From the NCBI RefSeq assembly GCF_900129265.1, contig NZ_FQVG01000004.1, forward strand, positions 1 to 64,000: a DNA stretch of 64,000 nucleotides, in the 5' to 3' direction. Shown piece by piece: positions 60,005 through 64,000 of this stretch (positions within the stretch are counted from its first letter, which is position 1; each line of letters begins with the position of its first letter). This DNA comes from Caloramator proteoclasticus DSM 10124 (GTDB lineage Bacteria; Bacillota; Clostridia; Clostridiales; Caloramatoraceae). The notes under the pieces are model-generated. The model was not told where the DNA came from, made no database searches, and was given only the letters and a program-made list of their open reading frames with translations. Position numbers and translations under genes: made by a program.

Positions 60005-60694
60005 ATGGACTGTTATTCAATCAAAATAAAAGATATCCCCATTAATGAAAGACCAAGAGAAAGACTTTTGAAATATGGTGAAGAAGTCCTATCAAATCAA
60101 GAGCTTTTAGCAATAATATTGCGTACAGGCACTAAATCAGAAAGTGCACTTGATTTGGCTAAAAGATTAATTACTAATTATGGAGGAATAACATTTATTG
60201 CAAAAAGTTCTGTTTATGAGCTTAGCAAAATAAAGGGTATAGGTCTTGCTAAGGCTTGTGAAATAAAAGCTTGTGTTGAAATAGGCAAAAGGTTAAATTC
60301 ATTTAAAGGGAATAATAGAGTTAAGATAACTTCACCAGAAGATGTGGCTATGCTTGTAATGGATGAGATGAGATTCCTATCAAAGGAGCATTTTAGAGTT
60401 ATATTTTTAAATACAAAAAATTGTATTATACAAATAAAGGATATTTCAATAGGAAGTTTAAACTCATCAATAGTACATCCAAGGGAAGTTTTTATAGAGG
60501 CAATTAAAGTTAGTTCTGCTTCAATTATATTATGTCATAACCATCCTTCAGGAGATGTAACTCCGAGTCAAGAGGATATAAATATTACGAAGCGATTAAT
60601 TGAGGCAGGAAAAATAATTGGAATTGAAGTTTTAGATCATATTATAATTGGAGATATAAATTATTTAAGCTTTAAGGAAAAAAATATAATATGA
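60005..60694 (+). CDS. radC: RadC/JAMM-domain protein
   Basis: A 229-residue RadC family protein. An N-terminal helix-hairpin-helix region (about 30-90, IKGIGLAKACEIKA) is followed by a JAMM-type domain (about 100-229) with the metal motif HNHPSGDVTPSQED near residue 180. Historic links to DNA repair are not well supported, and the biochemical role is open. AAGGAGAAGG precedes the ATG. It sits between maf and mreB, the usual Firmicute order. Confidence 0.93.
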   Translation: MDCYSIKIKDIPINERPRERLLKYGEEVLSNQELLAIILRTGTKSESALDLAKRLITNYGGITFIAKSSVYELSKIKGIGLAKACEIKACVEIGKRLNSFKGNNRVKITSPEDVAMLVMDEMRFLSKEHFRVIFLNTKNCIIQIKDISIGSLNSSIVHPREVFIEAIKVSSASIILCHNHPSGDVTPSQEDINITKRLIEAGKIIGIEVLDHIIIGDINYLSFKEKNII

Positions 60695-60713
60695 CATCAT
60701 GAAAGGAGTATGA

Positions 60714-61754
<1,041 letters not shown>

Positions 61755-61773
61755 TATAGAAAGAGGGAGCTAA

Positions 61774-62595
61774 ATGGATTTTTTAAAGAACAGGTTGTTA
61801 ACCATAATACTTGTTCTTTGCCTTGTACTTACTATTTTTATTGGAATTACTGCAAATAATAGAAGCAATGAAGGGGCTATACAAGGGGTAATAAATTCAG
61901 TTATAGCCCCAATACAAAAACAGGTATATAATGCGGGGCAAAGGATATATAATATTTTTTCTTTTTTATCTTCAATTTCAACATTAAGGAAAGAAAATAT
62001 AGAACTAAAAAGTCAGATTCAAGATTTGAAATTAAAATTAATAGACTATGAGAAAATTAAATTCGAAAATACCGAATTAAATAGACTATTACAATATAAA
62101 AATGATAATAATTTTAAATATATATCAGCTAATGTTATTGGTAAAGTAGGAGATAATTGGTTTAATGTTGTCATATTGGATGTAGGAAGTAATGACGGGG
62201 TAAAAAAAGGTTGTTATGTTAGAGCAGCCGATGGTTTAGTAGGTAAAGTTGTTGAAGTTAATAGTACAACCTCTAAGGTTATGACAATTTTAGATGAAAA
62301 CTCAAAAATTCCTGTTACAATTAATGAAACAGGTGATGATGGGCTATTAATTGGAAGTAACAACGATAGTTTATGTAAAGTTCAATTTTTGCCAAGTGTA
62401 ACTAAAGCTGATAAAGGTAATATTGTAATAACAAGTAATATAACAACAAATCCAGATGTTTTAGTACCAAGCGGTATTATAGTTGGAACTATAGAAAGGA
62501 TTGAATATGAAAAGATAAATTTATCAAAGACTGCGTTTATAAAACCAGCGGTTGATTTTTCAAAAATTAAAAAAGTACAAGTTTTAGTTAAATAA
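61774..62595 (+). CDS. mreC: Rod shape-determining protein MreC
   Basis: A 273-residue bitopic membrane protein: a membrane helix (about 7-25), a coiled coil (about 68-105, LRKENIELKSQIQDLKLKL) and the beta-rich domain beginning NVIGKVGDNWFN. It recruits the elongation complex outside the membrane and activates PBP2. Twenty bases after mreB with AGAGGGAG. Length is normal. Confidence 0.94.
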   Translation: MDFLKNRLLTIILVLCLVLTIFIGITANNRSNEGAIQGVINSVIAPIQKQVYNAGQRIYNIFSFLSSISTLRKENIELKSQIQDLKLKLIDYEKIKFENTELNRLLQYKNDNNFKYISANVIGKVGDNWFNVVILDVGSNDGVKKGCYVRAADGLVGKVVEVNSTTSKVMTILDENSKIPVTINETGDDGLLIGSNNDSLCKVQFLPSVTKADKGNIVITSNITTNPDVLVPSGIIVGTIERIEYEKINLSKTAFIKPAVDFSKIKKVQVLVK

Positions 62596-62608
62596 AGGGG
62601 AAAGTACA

Positions 62609-63115
62609 GTGAAAAGAAGTGTTACTTTTGTGCTGATAGGTTTGTTATGTTTAATATTACAAAATACTATATTTATGAATTTTAGTTTTTTTGGAGCAAA
62701 AGTTGATTTATTGTTAATTTATATTGTAAGTATTTCGATGTTTCTTGATAAAGTAGAATTAATATTTGTAGTTTTACCAATAGGCATTTTTAAAGATGCC
62801 TTTTTTCCTTATATTTTTGGAATTAATACTTTAATTTATTTAATTATTTCTTTTATTGTTAATTTAATTGAAAATAAGATTTACAAGGACACTATATTAA
62901 TTCCAATATTGTTTACTTTCTTATCAACCTTAATAAAATATATACTTGTTTTTATTTTTATATACCCATCAGGTATATTAAATTATAGTTATGAAAAGGT
63001 TTTGATATTATTTATAAATGAGATAATTTTGAATGCGGCTATATGTCCTTTTATATATAACGTTGTTAAAAAAGTAAATATGTCCGAAAAATTAAAAAAG
63101 GATTGGAAGTTTTAA
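62609..63115 (+). CDS. mreD: Rod shape-determining protein MreD
   Basis: A 168-residue polytopic protein with about five membrane segments, fitting MreD by size, hydrophobic profile and place between mreC and PBP2. GTG 62609 is used, with AAAGGGGAAAG upstream. Sequence conservation in MreD is low, so the call rests much on context; FGAKVDLLLIYIVSISMFLDK near residue 30 is consistent (given within 20-residue limit as a partial match around AKVDLLLIY). Confidence 0.85.
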   Translation: MKRSVTFVLIGLLCLILQNTIFMNFSFFGAKVDLLLIYIVSISMFLDKVELIFVVLPIGIFKDAFFPYIFGINTLIYLIISFIVNLIENKIYKDTILIPILFTFLSTLIKYILVFIFIYPSGILNYSYEKVLILFINEIILNAAICPFIYNVVKKVNMSEKLKKDWKF

Positions 63116-63127
63116 GTAGGTGGTTTA

Positions 63128-64000
63128 ATGAAGAAAAATAGAATAAAATACTTTACAATTATATTAATTATGATGTTTCTGACTTTAGCATTAAGGTTAG
63201 CCTTCTTACAATTAATAAATGGAGATTATTATAGTCAGCAGGCAGAAGCTGTATTTAGTAGAGTTTATAGTGAAAAACCACAAAGAGGAGAGATTTTAAC
63301 AACTGAAGGCATTAAACTTGCTACTAATATACAAAGTTTTAATATAATATATACAGATAATAGGAAGGTAGTACCTGAGAAGGATATACCAAAGGTGCTT
63401 TTAAAGGTAATTAGAGTTTTAAAGAACGAAACACCTGATTATGAAAAATTGATTTTAGATACTTTACCAATTAAGATTGATAATAATAAGGTTGAATTTG
63501 ATTTTGATGTTTATGTGTCTGAAGAAGATTTAAATTTAAATGATAATATAAGCCAAGAAGAAAAGTTAAAGAAAATAGAAGAAAAAAGACAAAAAATTCT
63601 AAAGGCAAAGGAAGAAAGATTTAAAAAAGACTATAATCTACCTTTAGATTTAGATGCAAACCAAACATTATATGAATTGTTTGTTAAATATAAGATAGCA
63701 AATAAAAATGTAGATAGATATATTTTTGTTGAAAATATGAGCCTACAGGAGGCCAAAGATGTATTGTCTTTAAGGCTATTAATTGAAAAAAATAGATTTT
63801 ATAAATATAAACCTGTTGAAATAGCTAAAAATGTTTCAAGAAAAACAGCTTTTTATATAGCGATGAAATCTGAGGAACTACCTAATGTATCCTTTAATGA
63901 AGAACCCTTAAGATATTATCCAAATGGAGATTTTGCCTCACATATTTTAGGATACCTAAGTAGAGCTGGAGAAGACACAGCAGAACAGTATAAAAGTTTA
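63128..64000 (+). CDS. mrdA: Penicillin-binding protein 2 (elongasome), 5' part; runs off right edge
   Basis: An open frame from ATG 63128 (AGGTGG site) stays open for 291 codons to the edge. The N-terminus has one membrane helix (about 8-28, ALRLAFLQLINGDYY), then QRGEILTTEGIKLATN, the class B PBP non-catalytic domain motif, and FASHILGYLSRAGE near residue 278, which starts the PBP dimerisation/hinge part. The transpeptidase domain with its SXXK serine is outside the window. A long lysine/glutamate-rich helical insert (about 135-175) is notable. Context after mreD supports PBP2. Confidence 0.9.
   Translation, partial: MKKNRIKYFTIILIMMFLTLALRLAFLQLINGDYYSQQAEAVFSRVYSEKPQRGEILTTEGIKLATNIQSFNIIYTDNRKVVPEKDIPKVLLKVIRVLKNETPDYEKLILDTLPIKIDNNKVEFDFDVYVSEEDLNLNDNISQEEKLKKIEEKRQKILKAKEERFKKDYNLPLDLDANQTLYELFVKYKIANKNVDRYIFVENMSLQEAKDVLSLRLLIEKNRFYKYKPVEIAKNVSRKTAFYIAMKSEELPNVSFNEEPLRYYPNGDFASHILGYLSRAGEDTAEQYKSL

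Overview
The window is a low-G+C, gene-dense chromosomal segment from an anaerobic, spore-forming Firmicute of class Clostridia. Evidence for this is the A/T-rich codon use, the strong Shine-Dalgarno sites, an IspH-ribosomal S1 fusion, sporulation-linked genes (GerW/YtfJ, DacF-type carboxypeptidases) and the order scpA-scpB-DUF2953-gerW-dac. The Mbh-type energy-converting [NiFe] hydrogenase plus lactate dehydrogenase suggests a fermentative, perhaps thermophilic, Caloramator-like member. That genus guess is inference.

Layout. 1-540: the 5' end of an IS1380-type transposase leaving the left edge, and a short orphan frame. 540-6221: xerD, then the nucleoside-salvage genes deoB-punA-pdp and a dacF-like carboxypeptidase. 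6220-6546: a compact GC-rich structured element between two copies of a terminator hairpin. 6599-14121: a tRNA nucleotidyltransferase-family gene, an M50 protease, scpAB, DUF2953, gerW, a second carboxypeptidase, and an uncharacterised pair of cysteine-rich flavoproteins. 14118-19530: an exonuclease (minus strand), a pseudouridine synthase, and a LytS/LytR-type two-component system next to a CstA-type transporter. 19597-27520: mnmM, surE, an RpiR regulator, a BaiN-type flavoprotein, aroH, cmk, plsC, ispH-rpsA. 27571-33445: CBS-type pyrophosphatase (minus), Ca-type P-ATPase (plus), lactate dehydrogenase and a small basic protein (both minus).

33541-47073 is one long apparent operon: hypF-C-D-E, hydrogenase subunits K and L, hypA-hypB, an Mrp-type antiporter module (E, F, G, D, E, B, C, D) and hydrogenase subunits M, J and N. 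By family knowledge it would oxidise reduced ferredoxin, evolve H2 and pump ions. It has a consensus-like promoter at 33541-33569 and a hairpin terminator at 47048-47073.

47161-64000: deoC, a Lon-like protease, ychF, two tRNA-Leu genes, polA-coaE-slt, a GNAT and a LUD protein, a c-di-AMP (ydaO-type) riboswitch controlling an NlpC/P60 hydrolase, a SPOR protein, and the conserved DUF4321-maf-radC-mreB-mreC-mreD-PBP2 cluster, whose last gene runs off the right edge. Several genes form pathways across the window: pdp/punA release deoxyribose-1-phosphate, DeoB converts it to the 5-phosphate, and DeoC (45 kb away) cleaves it. MreBCD, PBP2, two carboxypeptidases, SLT and NlpC/P60 proteins all act on the cell wall.
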